NCBI GenBank assembly: GCA_910586065.1
Contig: CAJUGI010000001.1
Coordinates: 124,001 to 188,000, forward strand
DNA length: 64,000 nucleotides
DNA from: an uncultured Christensenella sp.
GTDB lineage: Bacteria; Bacillota; Clostridia; Christensenellales; Borkfalkiaceae
Direction: 5' to 3'
Of this stretch, positions 1-9,924 are shown piece after piece. The notes below the pieces were generated by a model. The model was given only the letters and a program-made list of their open reading frames with translations. It was not told the origin of the DNA and did no database searches. A program made the position numbers and the translations under genes. Numbering within the stretch: the first letter of the stretch is position 1; each line of letters starts with the position of its first letter.

Positions 1-2817
1 GCAATCGACGGAATTAAAAACGACGAAACGCTCCGTGCGGAAGCCAAAGAGGCGGCTAAAACCGAGCTTGCGGCTTACAGGGCGGAGGAAATTGCGGCGA
101 TTGACGCAACATTGTACCCCAACGTGGTTGCCGGCATTGAGGCAATTAAGGCGGACACCGCCGTAAAAATCGACGAGGCGGTAAACCTTGCGGCAATCAA
201 AACCGTATCGGAAAATGCAAAGGACAGTATCGACAGCCTTATCACATCTACCACGCAGACTTTTGAAGAGTTCAAGCAGTCCGAAAAAGAAAGACTTGCG
301 TCTTATGCGGCAAAAGCTAAGGAGGGCTTGGACGCTTCTGCGGACGCCGCGCTTATTTCGGCAATCGACAAGGCGGTAACGGACGGTAACGGCGCAATAG
401 ACGCGGTTGTCGAAAGTGCCGGCAAGGACGACGTTTCCGCCGCTTGCAACGCGGCAATTGCCGAAATCGACAGGCAGATTGCTTTGGTTGAGCTTGCAAA
501 ACATAAAGCTTCGGCTAAAACGGAAATCGCGGCGCACGCCGAAACGCTTAAAGTACAAATTAACCAAAATACGGGTCTTGTTGCGGCATTAGACGCTTAC
601 GTGACCGAACAGCAGGCTGTAATAGACGCGGACACGACTACGACGGCGAATCTTGCAGAAGTAACCCAATCCTGCAAAAATGCAATCGAGGCAAAGGTTG
701 ACGAGCTTAAAGAAACTAAATTTGCGGTTACGTTTAACGTTTACGGGGTTGCCGTACAGCAGGTAACTTACGGCGGACTTGTAACGAAACCCGCAAACCC
801 CGCGAACACGGCGACGCGGAAATTTATAGGTTGGTACGCGGACGCGGCTTGCAACACGCTTTTCGACTTTACTACCGTGCAGATTTACGGTGAAATTACC
901 GTTTACGCTAAGTGGCAGGAAGCTGACGTAACCATAACCTATAACGTAAACGGAGCAGTCTGGAAGACCGTAAGGGCGTTCAGCGGCGACGCGGCAACGC
1001 TTGAAACGGAAGTTTACGTAAGCAACAAAAAGTTTGTTGCGTGGTGTACGGACGCGGCGGCGACTTCGGAATATAACGCGCCGGAAGTTTGGGCCGAAAA
1101 CCAGACGGTTACGCTTTATGCAAAGCTTGCGGACAAAACAAATGACGATTTGGCATTGAGCGCCGAATGGAAGGCTCCCGCAACCGGAACGCAGGAAGAA
1201 ATTCTGGTGGAAAATGAACTGTTTATAGCTAAAAACGCCGACGTTAACGGTGTTAGTAACAACGTGGGATATAAAACGGTCGAAACGGCGAACATAAACA
1301 ATAAATCATTCACAAGCGGCTACTATGTAATAGGCAATAAAGGCGACCAATCCAAGCCGGTAGTAATCACCGCGAAAGAAAATATTACGCTTACCGTTTA
1401 TACCGGATTGGCGGCTTCCGACGGTAAAGGCACAAGGCAAGGCGGAATTTATTACGTTAAAAACGATGAGGCCGCAGTTGAAATTGCTTACTCAAGCACC
1501 CGCGTAAGATTGCTTGGCTATAAAGCAATAGAGTTGAACGCCGGCGACGTTGTTAAGCTTTATATAAGCGTTCCCGCAGACGCGACATACGGCGCTTATT
1601 TGTGGTTGTTCGATATCGACGCACAGCTTTCCGAAAGCTTTACAAACGCTACGGTAAATTATTATAATGCAGACCATACTACGGTGTTTAAGTCCGTTTC
1701 CTGGAACAGCTTAAAAACCGTAACTGCACCCGACGAAAATCCCGTTAAGGAAGGCAGCTCACTCATCGGTTGGACGACTACCAAAGACGGCGTTACGGCT
1801 GACTACGTGTTTGACGAAAACGCGGCGGTTGACGCGAACGGCGTGTTAAATCTTTATCCCGTATACGAATCTGCGGCGGTAACCGTTGTGTTCCACGATA
1901 AGGACGGCAACGAAATCAAATCGGCGGGCGTTCTCGAAGGCGGCGTAATTGCCGAAGCGGATATCCCCTCGGATACGGAGGTGACCGGCTTTAAATTCCT
2001 GGGTTGGTATACAAAGACGGACGGCGAGTTCGATACTCTTGCTTTCGACTTCACCACAACATTGGGCGCGGGAACTTATGAAGGCGACACGCTGAACTTG
2101 TACGCAAATTATAAAGAACTGCAGCTTATAACCGTAAGCGGTGACGAAAACGTGACGGTTGACGCTTCGAAGAACAACTTCTATGTTGAAGGCGAAGTTA
2201 CGGCGGATGATATTGCGGCGGCAATCACGCTTGCAAGCGGCAAAGAAGTTAAGGAATACCGTTTAAACAACGGCGAAGGTGAAGTGATTACATTGCCTTA
2301 CACCGTAACCGCAAATACTTCAATTTACGTTGTAACGCAGGAAAAGACTTCTAATATTCAAACGGTTGGTGTAACTGCTATAGATAGTACTGTAATCTCA
2401 AAAGTTAACAGTACAAAAGATGGTGCTGGAAGCTTTGACGAATATGGTATAGTATCTTTCTATTGCAGTGGTAAGTCAGCATCGTTACAAACTAAAAACA
2501 GTGTTAATTATATCGATTTCGGTACAAATTTGAGTAGCGCTACTAAATGTGTTAAACTTGATTTATCAAGTTATGCCGGTAAAGCTACAATTACGTTTAA
2601 TACGTATGCTAACGGTGGTAACGGAGACAGAACGATGTATTTAGTTGATGATGTTGCTAGTACCGATACAACTATTTCGGCTACCCCTCCCAATAAGTCT
2701 CAAGCGGCAACAAAAACAGTTGAAGTTGATTGCGGCAAGACATACTATATTAAAACAACCGGAACTTTGTATATTGGTACAATTGAAGTAACTCTTGACC
2801 TTAATGCAAAAGCGTAA
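1..2817 (+). CDS. InlB-repeat surface protein, 5' end outside window
   Basis: The frame is open from base 1, so the start and any signal peptide lie upstream. The first ~240 residues are Ala/Glu/Lys-rich helical repeats resembling FIVAR-type spacers. Two InlB B-type (Flg_new) beta repeats follow at about 718-918 and 925-1125, with the GWYADAAC and TVYAKW signatures. A beta-sandwich-like stretch spans about 1130-1640, two further InlB-like repeats lie at 1640-1880 and 1885-2120 (IGWTTTKDG, LGWYTKTDG), and a C-terminal beta-rich domain ends at 2817. No LPXTG motif or membrane anchor is seen at the C-terminus. Family knowledge suggests an extracellular adhesin or carbohydrate-binding protein; no catalytic motif is visible. 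The last ~470 bases are visibly more AT-rich and use different codons from the rest, as if that domain was acquired separately. Its neighbours are pectin-degrading lipoproteins. Confidence 0.75.
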   Translation, partial: AIDGIKNDETLRAEAKEAAKTELAAYRAEEIAAIDATLYPNVVAGIEAIKADTAVKIDEAVNLAAIKTVSENAKDSIDSLITSTTQTFEEFKQSEKERLASYAAKAKEGLDASADAALISAIDKAVTDGNGAIDAVVESAGKDDVSAACNAAIAEIDRQIALVELAKHKASAKTEIAAHAETLKVQINQNTGLVAALDAYVTEQQAVIDADTTTTANLAEVTQSCKNAIEAKVDELKETKFAVTFNVYGVAVQQVTYGGLVTKPANPANTATRKFIGWYADAACNTLFDFTTVQIYGEITVYAKWQEADVTITYNVNGAVWKTVRAFSGDAATLETEVYVSNKKFVAWCTDAAATSEYNAPEVWAENQTVTLYAKLADKTNDDLALSAEWKAPATGTQEEILVENELFIAKNADVNGVSNNVGYKTVETANINNKSFTSGYYVIGNKGDQSKPVVITAKENITLTVYTGLAASDGKGTRQGGIYYVKNDEAAVEIAYSSTRVRLLGYKAIELNAGDVVKLYISVPADATYGAYLWLFDIDAQLSESFTNATVNYYNADHTTVFKSVSWNSLKTVTAPDENPVKEGSSLIGWTTTKDGVTADYVFDENAAVDANGVLNLYPVYESAAVTVVFHDKDGNEIKSAGVLEGGVIAEADIPSDTEVTGFKFLGWYTKTDGEFDTLAFDFTTTLGAGTYEGDTLNLYANYKELQLITVSGDENVTVDASKNNFYVEGEVTADDIAAAITLASGKEVKEYRLNNGEGEVITLPYTVTANTSIYVVTQEKTSNIQTVGVTAIDSTVISKVNSTKDGAGSFDEYGIVSFYCSGKSASLQTKNSVNYIDFGTNLSSATKCVKLDLSSYAGKATITFNTYANGGNGDRTMYLVDDVASTDTTISATPPNKSQAATKTVEVDCGKTYYIKTTGTLYIGTIEVTLDLNAKA

Positions 2818-2872
2818 CGGTTAATACTTAAACTTAAAAGTTGAAAATTAAACGTATTAATTAAAAACTTTT

Positions 2873-2907
2873 CCCCTGCGGAGCGAATGCTCCGCGGGGG
2901 ATTTTTC
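2873..2907 (+). terminator. Rho-independent terminator
   Basis: A 12-bp stem (2873-2884 with 2889-2900, one G-T pair) with loop GAAT is followed by ATTTTTC. It lies 56 bases after the stop of the InlB-repeat gene. Confidence 0.9.
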
Positions 2908-3047
2908 ATTGCCGTTTTGGCGCGTTGGCAAAGTATGCCAAGTCATTCTGAACACAGTTGAAGAACGTTGCGCGCGGCGCGGACAAGGTGCAGAGACGGC
3001 TTGACTATGCTCGGGGCGACAAAAGGGGAAAAACTTTCATAAAATGC
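2908..3047. other. Gene-free spacer with a degenerate REP-like inverted motif
   Basis: No coding frame is convincing here. GTCATTCTGAAC near 2941 and GCTCGGGGCGAC near 3009 form a very imperfect inverted pair. They resemble the GTCATTCTGAGC...GCTCAGAATGAC repeats scattered in many bacterial genomes. This is pattern resemblance only. Confidence 0.3.
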
Positions 3048-3076
3048 TTGAAATTTACATTACACTATTATATAAT
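3048..3076 (+). promoter_or_regulatory. Sigma-A promoter for the pectinesterase gene
   Basis: TTGAAA (3048-3053), a 17-base spacer and TATAAT (3071-3076). A leader of about 105 bases precedes the gene. It contains a CACGGTTTT...AAAACCGTG inverted repeat (about 3092-3117) and a TTAAGCG...CGCTTAA inverted repeat (about 3120-3145); these could be structured leader elements. Confidence 0.8.
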
Positions 3077-3188
3077 TAAACTGTATCGAGTCACGGTTTT
3101 TTTATTTAAAACCGTGGACGTTAAGCGCAATAAATTACGCTTAACGTAAAAACAATTGATAGAAAAAATTTGTTTTTTGGGAGGAGAA

Positions 3189-5675
3189 ATGAAAAACAAA
3201 AAATTTTTGAAGGCTGTTGCCGCAATTACAATGAGCGGGCTGACTGCTTTCGGCGCAATGGGGCTTGCCGCGTGCGGGCACACGCACGACTATTCGGAGT
3301 GGGGCGGACAAAACGAATCGCAACACTACAAATATTGCCCTGCAGACAACGAAAAGGACGAAACTACGTTTGGTAAGCACACGTCGGTATGCGACTGCGG
3401 ATTTAATAAGGTTGCAAAGGAAGCGGACGATACCGACAACGACGAAAGCGTGGCGACATTTGCCGATGAAACCGGAACAGCGGAAGCCGTTCCCGCGCCT
3501 AAGGTGCCTGAACACACCGGCAACGGCGCGGCGCTGGTTGAAGGTAAGGAAATTACGAATTATGAATTCGACCCTGCAGACCTTGCAACTACTAAATATC
3601 CGGACGGCTGGACGGACGGCGTGTTTTCTATTGCAAAGGGCACCGAAGTGCGCGGAAGAGTTAAAACGGGACTTTACGAGGGCGATACGCTTATCGACGC
3701 AAGCTATGCAACCGTTAATTCGCTTAAACTTGGCGCCAGCACCGACGCTTTGGAGTTGAATGCTTCCGCGGCGGGCACGCTCATCTTTTACGTGCAGAAC
3801 GGTTCGAGCGGAACGGGCAGCACGTCGGCGCCTGCAACCCAGAAGGTTGTGCTTACTAAACCCGACGGTTCTAAACAGGATATCGAATATCAGGCTATGG
3901 GCGGCGGCAGTACTATTCAGCGCGTGACGTTAGAGCTTACCGCAAAGGGCAAATACACCTTAACGCGTACGAGCGGTACTTCGGATATTTATTATGCAAA
4001 GTTTACTTCCGCAGTTGATAACACGCCTATAAAAGAAATAAACATTGCAAATACGGGCAAGGTTGATTTTCTTGTCGGGCAACAACTTGACTTAACAGGC
4101 ATTGCGGTAACCGCAACCCACGAAGAAACGGGGAAAATATCTACCGTTTCCGCAAATCACGTTGAAATTGACGCAAGCGCTTATAATCCTAACGCGGCGG
4201 GAACTTATGCTATCGGCGTTAAGTATACCGTTGACGGTAACCTTACAAGCACGCAGACCGTATTCGAAACGAGTTTTGACGTAAACGTTTACGCTTTTGA
4301 CGGGCTTAAACTGGGTACGAACAAAATCAGCAAGGATGCGAACAGCGCGGCGGGCAACGGCGTTTATGCTAACCACGCGTTACGTCAGTTCTATTTTATC
4401 GGTGATACGTTCTCCGCGGACGGTTTGACGGTTACGGCGATAGGTAAAATCGACGAAAAGACACAAGAATTTAAACTTGGCGCAAGCGATTATGTTCTGA
4501 GCGGCGCGGATACCGCAACGGCGGGCAAAAAGACTGTTAAGATTGCTTATACCGCAAACGGACTTACTAAGGCTGTGGGCGTGAATATTTACGTGGCGGC
4601 AAAGAACGCCGAGCTTGCAACGGCAACGAGCGTTGACATTGCGGTAAACAAGGAATTTTCCACTAAAAACGTCGGTGTTAAGAGCGCGGCGGGGGCTTAC
4701 AGATTTAAGACCGTTCAGCAGGCCGTTGATTTTATAAATAACGGCGTCCCTGCGGCGGCAAAGAAGAATGTTTATCTTGCCGAGGGCACTTACACGGAAA
4801 AGCTTGAAATTACTCAGCCGAACGTAACGCTTATCGGCGCGGGACAGGACAAAACGAAGATTGAATTCGATTCGCTGTACGGTGAAACGGACGAGGGCGG
4901 TTTTGTTCATACTACCGATTCCACCGCAACGTTGAACGTAAGGGATACGGCGGTTGGATTTGCGATGAGACATTTGACGGTTTCTAACAAATACAACACT
5001 CTGCAATCGTATGCAACGGCGAAGAGTAACGACAAACGCGCTTTGGCAATGCTAGTTCAGGCGGATAAAGTGACGGTTGAAAACTGTGCGCTTTTGGGCT
5101 TTCAGGATACGCTTGAACTGTTCACGGGCAGGCAGTACTTTGAAAACTGCCTTATAGTGGGTTCTACCGACTTTATTTTCGGTACGAATAGCGTAACTTA
5201 TTTCCACAAGTGCGAAATCAGAAATCTTTTAAACGGTTCCAACGGCGGTTACGTGACGGCGTTTAAAGGGAATAACAAGGGTAAGGGTATTGACGATATA
5301 ACTTACGGTGCGATTTTCGACGACTGTGACTTTACTGCCGAAGACGGCGTGCCCGAAGGCAAAGCTTCGCTTGGCAGAGCGTGGGGCGCTAACGCGGCGG
5401 TTATGGTTATGAATTCAAGGCTCGGCGCGCATATTTCTTTGTCGGCTGAAACGAATGCGGGCGGCAGATACATCAGTATGGGCAACGGCGACCCGAAAGA
5501 CGCGAACTTCACCGAATATAACAACACAGGCGCCGGCGCTTTGACTGAAAGCCTGACGACGGTTACTTTGCTTGACGCTACGGCTGCGGCAAATTATAAT
5601 AATCTTGCGTTCATATTCGGCACAAACGCAAACGCAAAGGTTACGTTTACGGAAGCCTGGAACCCCCTGCAATAA
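3189..5675 (+). CDS. Lipoprotein pectinesterase (carbohydrate esterase family 8)
   Basis: Removes methyl esters from pectin at the cell surface. The start at 3189 follows GGGAGGAGAA; an in-frame upstream codon at 3156 has no comparable site. The N-terminus is a lipoprotein signal ending in the lipobox LAAC, followed by a Cys/His module beginning HTHDYSEW. The middle holds beta-sandwich and Ig-like (Big_3-type) segments. The C-terminal ~300 residues are the right-handed beta-helix esterase. Gln639-Asp640 (QDTL), Asp661 (STDFIFG) and Arg730-x-Trp732 (GRAW) match the spacing of the catalytic residues of Erwinia pectin methylesterase. At ~829 residues it is much longer than the ~340-residue catalytic family because of the added N-terminal domains. 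It is convergent with the pectate lyase gene, and the two presumably act together on pectin. Confidence 0.93.
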   Translation: MKNKKFLKAVAAITMSGLTAFGAMGLAACGHTHDYSEWGGQNESQHYKYCPADNEKDETTFGKHTSVCDCGFNKVAKEADDTDNDESVATFADETGTAEAVPAPKVPEHTGNGAALVEGKEITNYEFDPADLATTKYPDGWTDGVFSIAKGTEVRGRVKTGLYEGDTLIDASYATVNSLKLGASTDALELNASAAGTLIFYVQNGSSGTGSTSAPATQKVVLTKPDGSKQDIEYQAMGGGSTIQRVTLELTAKGKYTLTRTSGTSDIYYAKFTSAVDNTPIKEINIANTGKVDFLVGQQLDLTGIAVTATHEETGKISTVSANHVEIDASAYNPNAAGTYAIGVKYTVDGNLTSTQTVFETSFDVNVYAFDGLKLGTNKISKDANSAAGNGVYANHALRQFYFIGDTFSADGLTVTAIGKIDEKTQEFKLGASDYVLSGADTATAGKKTVKIAYTANGLTKAVGVNIYVAAKNAELATATSVDIAVNKEFSTKNVGVKSAAGAYRFKTVQQAVDFINNGVPAAAKKNVYLAEGTYTEKLEITQPNVTLIGAGQDKTKIEFDSLYGETDEGGFVHTTDSTATLNVRDTAVGFAMRHLTVSNKYNTLQSYATAKSNDKRALAMLVQADKVTVENCALLGFQDTLELFTGRQYFENCLIVGSTDFIFGTNSVTYFHKCEIRNLLNGSNGGYVTAFKGNNKGKGIDDITYGAIFDDCDFTAEDGVPEGKASLGRAWGANAAVMVMNSRLGAHISLSAETNAGGRYISMGNGDPKDANFTEYNNTGAGALTESLTTVTLLDATAAANYNNLAFIFGTNANAKVTFTEAWNPLQ

Positions 5676-5693
5676 GAATATTAAATAACTTTA

Positions 5694-5727
5694 ACCGCGG
5701 CGCGTGAATAACGCGCCGCGGTTTTTG
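5694..5727 (+). terminator. Terminator of the pectinesterase gene
   Basis: Perfect 12-bp stem, 5694-5705 with 5711-5722, loop GAATA, then a T run. Confidence 0.9.
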
Positions 5728-5744
5728 GCGTGTAAAACCCTTAT

Positions 5745-5777
5745 AAAATAAAGCGCTCCGCCGTTCGGCGGAGCGCT
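5745..5777 (-). terminator. Terminator of the pectate lyase gene
   Basis: Perfect 11-bp stem (5752-5762 with 5767-5777), tetraloop GTTC on the plus strand. On the minus strand it is followed by TTATTTTAT, downstream of the stop at 5797. A T run also follows on the plus strand, so it may work in both directions. Confidence 0.85.
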
Positions 5778-5796
5778 AAAAGTTTTTTATTGTGCC

Positions 5797-8700
5797 TTAT
5801 GCGGCGGGGGAAAGAGTTACGTAGTAGAGGTTGAAACCCGTTACTCTTTCAAATACGTGGCTTCCCGCTTCAAGCGTAACGGTGATTACGTTATCGCCGT
5901 TTACGGAAGTGCTTGAAACGCTGTCGCCGTTGTACTTAAAGCTGCCGGAACCGTCTACGTAGAAACTTACGGTTGATTTGACGCTTGCCGTGATTGTAAT
6001 CTTCATATCGGATTCAATCTTCATACCCTTTGAGTATGTTTTGCCCGTAGCGTTTATCGTAAGCGCGGCGGATTTATAGTTTATGGTTTTGCTGCCCCTT
6101 GACGCGGAGATGAAGGAGGTGTTGCTTAAACTGCCTTCAAAGGAGCAATCCTGAGCCTTTGCCAACAAATCGTTGAGCGAGGTTTCGATTGCCGAGTATT
6201 TCGTCTTTTCGTCGCCGGTGAGCGCATTCTGCTGGGCTGAGGACAGTTGAGCGTAGAGTGATTTAAGTGCGGTTGCCGCGGTGAGATTTGCACTGGTAAC
6301 CGTTGTGCCTCCGAAAGCTGCCAAATTGTCCTTGAAGGCGAAGAGCTTTTCAAGCTGTGTTATTGCCGCCAGTCCGTCGGTTACCTTTTTGTAATTGGTT
6401 ATCTGTGCCTGCTGGTTGGTTCCGCCTTCTTCGCTATCGCCGTCGAGGTTGTTGTAGGCAAGCTGTGCTTTTTCGTAAGCCGCTTTTGCGTTTGCTATTG
6501 CCGTTTGGTCGGTTACGGAAATCGTGCTTACATCCACGAGCGCCGCAATCTGGTCGTTTAAGCTCTTAACTGCGAATTGCGACCATTGCGCGAGCGCGGC
6601 GGTGAGGACGTGGTAATTGGTTACTTTATTTTTCTGCGAGGCGCTGAGTGCGTTGTATGCCGTCTGTGCGTCGGCTATCTTGTCGCCGGAATTTTGGGTT
6701 ACCGTGCCTATCGCGTTTATAAGATTGATTACGGGGGTAACCGCAAGATTGTCGTATTTTTCAACCGCCGCCGTAAGGGTGGAAGCGTTTGTTATCTGTG
6801 CTTTTTGGCCTGCGGTGAGCGCGTTGTACGCCGCTTGCGCCAATTCGATTTTGTTCTTGCAGTCCAGTGAAAGCGAAACTTCGCCGATTGCGTTGATGTA
6901 TTCGATTACGTTCCGGATTTTTTCGGCTTCGGTTACGCCCTGTTTGAAGGAAAGCGCGGTTATTCCGCCGTCCTTATCCTTTTGGCTGGACGATATAAAG
7001 TAAGTTCCGGGCTGTAAAGCGCCGGTGTAGGAGGAAATACCGCCCGCAATAACCGTGCCGTCTATTTTTACGAGTTCGCAACCGGTTATTCCCGTGCCGC
7101 TCGATTTTAAAGTGATTTCGGTGTTTTCGACAACTGTAAACGTTGCAAGCATTCCCTTGCCCTTTGCCGTGCCCGAGCTGTTCTTTGCGTTAATAAACTT
7201 AACGCCGCCCACAACGCCGCCTACGGTTGCCTTGCTTACGTCGATTGTAAGTCCGCTTTCGGGGACGTTTAACGCCGCCGAAGGTTTATCCGCGTCTTTA
7301 ATCATACTTTCGCCTACGCGGGGCGTAAAGCCGTTTGCGCCTGCTTCGCGCAGCACTTTAATTCTTGCGGCTGCGGGGTCGTCCAAAAGACAATCGCTCT
7401 TTTTGTTTTTTGCGTCGTAATAGAACTGAGCGGGGTCGGTGTCGAATTTATCGTATTTCGTCGTGCCGTAAGCGCAACTGTTGGAAACGATTTGGTCGCG
7501 CGTGGCTGCATTTACGATAGTGTTCGTGCCGATGTTGGCGTAATACATATTGTTCCAGCCCTTTGCAACGCCGCCGGACTTTTCGGTTATGTTTTTACTG
7601 CCCTCATAATAGTTGCCTTCGGTGAATATGTAGCAATTTGCGCGGAGGGAGTGAACGTAACTTAAAGAAGGTTTGGAAATGTGCGAATAGGGCGTGGTGG
7701 ATTCGGTTGAGTCGCCGCAAACATAGTTGTTATAGAAGTGAACGTTCGCCTGTCTTGTTAAAGGAATACGCGAGCCGCACTGATACCACATATTGTGATG
7801 ATAAGTCAAATTATACTGTAATGAGTCGTCGGAAGAGCCTACAAGGTTGGTCTTGTGGCAGTACTCGAAGTAGTTATACGAAGCGGTGAAGTATTGTCCG
7901 CGCTTGAAGTCGCAGCTGCCGTCGCCCTCTTTTTTGTCGCTTGCGGCGGGACTTGCGCAATAGCCGGGGAGGAAAGTGTTGTGGTGTATCCAGCATCTTT
8001 CGACAGAGCCGGTTATTTTGCCGCCTTCCTGAACGCCTTCCATACCGATTGCGTCTTCGGGATATTCGTTAAAGGTTAAGTTTCTGGCTTCAAAGCTTTT
8101 GCCCTGACCGTTTACCGCGTCCGAGCCGGTCATAAAGTGGAAACCCCAACCTTTGATTTGCGCGTCTTCGCCAACGCCCTCGACGGTTATGTTTTTAAGG
8201 TTTCTCATTCGCGCCATATGTCCGTTGTCGCCCACCGAACCGCCTTCGTTAAGGCTGTTATATGCGGTGCAGCCTTCGGGCGTGGTTACGGTGCCTATAA
8301 ATCTTATTGCTATAGGTTTATCAACCGATTTAAAGCCGAGCGAATTGCCGTTTGCCGCCCAAGTGTTGCCTTTGTTGCCGCTTTTATCTGTTTTTGTGTA
8401 TTGCGCGTTGTTCAGCCACCAGCCTATGCCGTCGGCGTCTTTGTTCCCCCAGTCGGTTCCGGGGACTTTAAACATATTTACCGCCGCGTATTTTCCTGCG
8501 ACGTCTTTCATAACGGTGTCTTTATTTTCGTTGGTTACGTAAATGACTATCGCGTCGTCTTTAAGGGTGCCGTCGTCGTTATATGCGCCTACGCCTTCGG
8601 TATAATTGAAGTGGGCGTAGCCCGAACGGTCGTAAGCCGAAACGGAAATTTCGGGAATATCAAAGGAAGTACCGGAGGAAGGAGTGATTTTAACCGAATA

Positions 8701-9543
8701 CGAGCCTGCCTTTAAACCGACTATATCCACTCTTGCGCCGTCGTTATAAGGGCGGATAAGCTCCTTATCGACGGTTATGTAATTTCCGACGGAAGCGGGC
8801 TTATACTGAACCGTAGCCGAGGCGGGATTTGCTTCCGTCCACTCGATTGCAAGGCTTTCGTTATAAGCTTTTACTTCTTTTACTGCTTTATTTAAATCAA
8901 TCCACTTTGCATAGAGTGTGTAATCTTTTGTTATCGCCGTTGAGAAACTGAAAATCGTGCCTTCGGCGAAATTTTCGGTAGTATACCATCCGGCAAGATA
9001 TTTGCCGCCGTTTACAAGCCCTGTGGGCGCGGATACCGTACTGCCGGAGTTTACGCTTTGCGCACCGTAAGTTTGCGGCGTGTTGGTAACGAAAGTTACG
9101 GTGTGGGTGACTCCCGGCGCGGGCGCGGGAATGTCGGGATTGGGGTTAACCTGTGAATTTTCCGTTTTGCCGCATACGCAAACTCCGTTTGCATAGCTGT
9201 GGGAGGCGTAGGTGGTTGCGTCTGTTTCCTTGTCGTCGGGACATTGTTTCCAGTGCTGCGAAGCGTTGTGTCCCCATTCCGTGTAGTTGTGAACGTGATT
9301 TCCGTAATCGACGTCCTGCCCCATAAGATAACCGCATTCACATGTGCTCGAACCCGAAAAATCGTGTGCGGCGTAAGAATCCGGTTCTGCTTCTCCGTCG
9401 GCGGGACACGCTTTCCAGTGCTGGGTGGAGCTGAACTTCCACTCGGAATAATCGTGCGAGTGTCCGCAAGCCGAAGCCGCCGCGCAGGTCATAACCATTG
9501 AAGCCGCTAAAACGACCGCCGAGCCTTTTTTGATGAACTTCAT
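5797..9543 (-). CDS. Lipoprotein pectate lyase (polysaccharide lyase family 1), multidomain
   Basis: Cleaves de-esterified polygalacturonate by beta-elimination at the cell surface. The start at 9543 follows AAAGGAG. A lipoprotein signal ends at Cys26 (ASAC). Two copies of a Cys/His module (HSHDYSEW and HVHNYTEW, each with a CP..D then CxCG tail) follow, then one InlB-type repeat (ending TLYAKW). The PL1 beta-helix contains WIHHNTF, DGSCDFKRG, LTYHHNMW and RIPLTR (residues 592-597), whose arginines match the family's catalytic RxPxxR. Three to four helical FIVAR-like repeats (INAIG...AYNALTAGQK) make a stalk, and a beta-rich domain (SKGMKIESD region) ends the protein. At 1248 residues it is about three times the catalytic family size. 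It probably displays the enzyme away from the membrane. The regulatory signal seen is a single promoter. Confidence 0.93.
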   Translation of the reverse strand: MKFIKKGSAVVLAASMVMTCAAASACGHSHDYSEWKFSSTQHWKACPADGEAEPDSYAAHDFSGSSTCECGYLMGQDVDYGNHVHNYTEWGHNASQHWKQCPDDKETDATTYASHSYANGVCVCGKTENSQVNPNPDIPAPAPGVTHTVTFVTNTPQTYGAQSVNSGSTVSAPTGLVNGGKYLAGWYTTENFAEGTIFSFSTAITKDYTLYAKWIDLNKAVKEVKAYNESLAIEWTEANPASATVQYKPASVGNYITVDKELIRPYNDGARVDIVGLKAGSYSVKITPSSGTSFDIPEISVSAYDRSGYAHFNYTEGVGAYNDDGTLKDDAIVIYVTNENKDTVMKDVAGKYAAVNMFKVPGTDWGNKDADGIGWWLNNAQYTKTDKSGNKGNTWAANGNSLGFKSVDKPIAIRFIGTVTTPEGCTAYNSLNEGGSVGDNGHMARMRNLKNITVEGVGEDAQIKGWGFHFMTGSDAVNGQGKSFEARNLTFNEYPEDAIGMEGVQEGGKITGSVERCWIHHNTFLPGYCASPAASDKKEGDGSCDFKRGQYFTASYNYFEYCHKTNLVGSSDDSLQYNLTYHHNMWYQCGSRIPLTRQANVHFYNNYVCGDSTESTTPYSHISKPSLSYVHSLRANCYIFTEGNYYEGSKNITEKSGGVAKGWNNMYYANIGTNTIVNAATRDQIVSNSCAYGTTKYDKFDTDPAQFYYDAKNKKSDCLLDDPAAARIKVLREAGANGFTPRVGESMIKDADKPSAALNVPESGLTIDVSKATVGGVVGGVKFINAKNSSGTAKGKGMLATFTVVENTEITLKSSGTGITGCELVKIDGTVIAGGISSYTGALQPGTYFISSSQKDKDGGITALSFKQGVTEAEKIRNVIEYINAIGEVSLSLDCKNKIELAQAAYNALTAGQKAQITNASTLTAAVEKYDNLAVTPVINLINAIGTVTQNSGDKIADAQTAYNALSASQKNKVTNYHVLTAALAQWSQFAVKSLNDQIAALVDVSTISVTDQTAIANAKAAYEKAQLAYNNLDGDSEEGGTNQQAQITNYKKVTDGLAAITQLEKLFAFKDNLAAFGGTTVTSANLTAATALKSLYAQLSSAQQNALTGDEKTKYSAIETSLNDLLAKAQDCSFEGSLSNTSFISASRGSKTINYKSAALTINATGKTYSKGMKIESDMKITITASVKSTVSFYVDGSGSFKYNGDSVSSTSVNGDNVITVTLEAGSHVFERVTGFNLYYVTLSPAA

Positions 9544-9600
9544 TTTTTCTCCTTTATTCCGTGCGGAGCTTTGCCGCCCCGACTTTTACGGAACAAATTT

Positions 9601-9629
9601 ATTTTATCACTATATTATATTAAAGTCAA
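9601..9629 (-). promoter_or_regulatory. Sigma-A promoter for the pectate lyase gene
   Basis: On the minus strand: TTGACT (9629-9624), 17-base spacer, TAAAAT (9606-9601). It is about 58 bases upstream of the start codon. Confidence 0.75.
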
Positions 9630-9825
9630 TGCGTTTAGTCCGGTTTTAAGAAATTATTTAACAAAATTTGTTAAATATTTACGTTTACGGCAGGTTGAAC
9701 ATGATAGAAAAAAACGGGACGGACGGTGCGGGCGGGAGAGCTGTTCAGCCGTCGGGCGGAGGGGTTTTGCGGGCTGAATTTAATTTTTGTGAACGCGGTT
9801 GGTAAAAGTTATTTTTTAAAACATA

Positions 9826-9854
9826 TTGACAGAGGAATACGGAAGTGTTAAAAT
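9826..9854 (+). promoter_or_regulatory. Sigma-A promoter for dxs
   Basis: TTGACA (9826-9831), 17-base spacer, TAAAAT (9849-9854). The rest of the 9544-9924 spacer shows no gene. Confidence 0.85.
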
Positions 9855-9924
9855 TGTGCAGTAAAACATATAATTATATGATGACGGTTCGTATATTTTA
9901 CAGCGGACGTTTTATTGAATTCGG

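Noticed and set aside
8137-8715. 192-codon plus-strand ORF
   Set aside because: Antisense to the pectate lyase catalytic domain, whose motifs are unmistakable.
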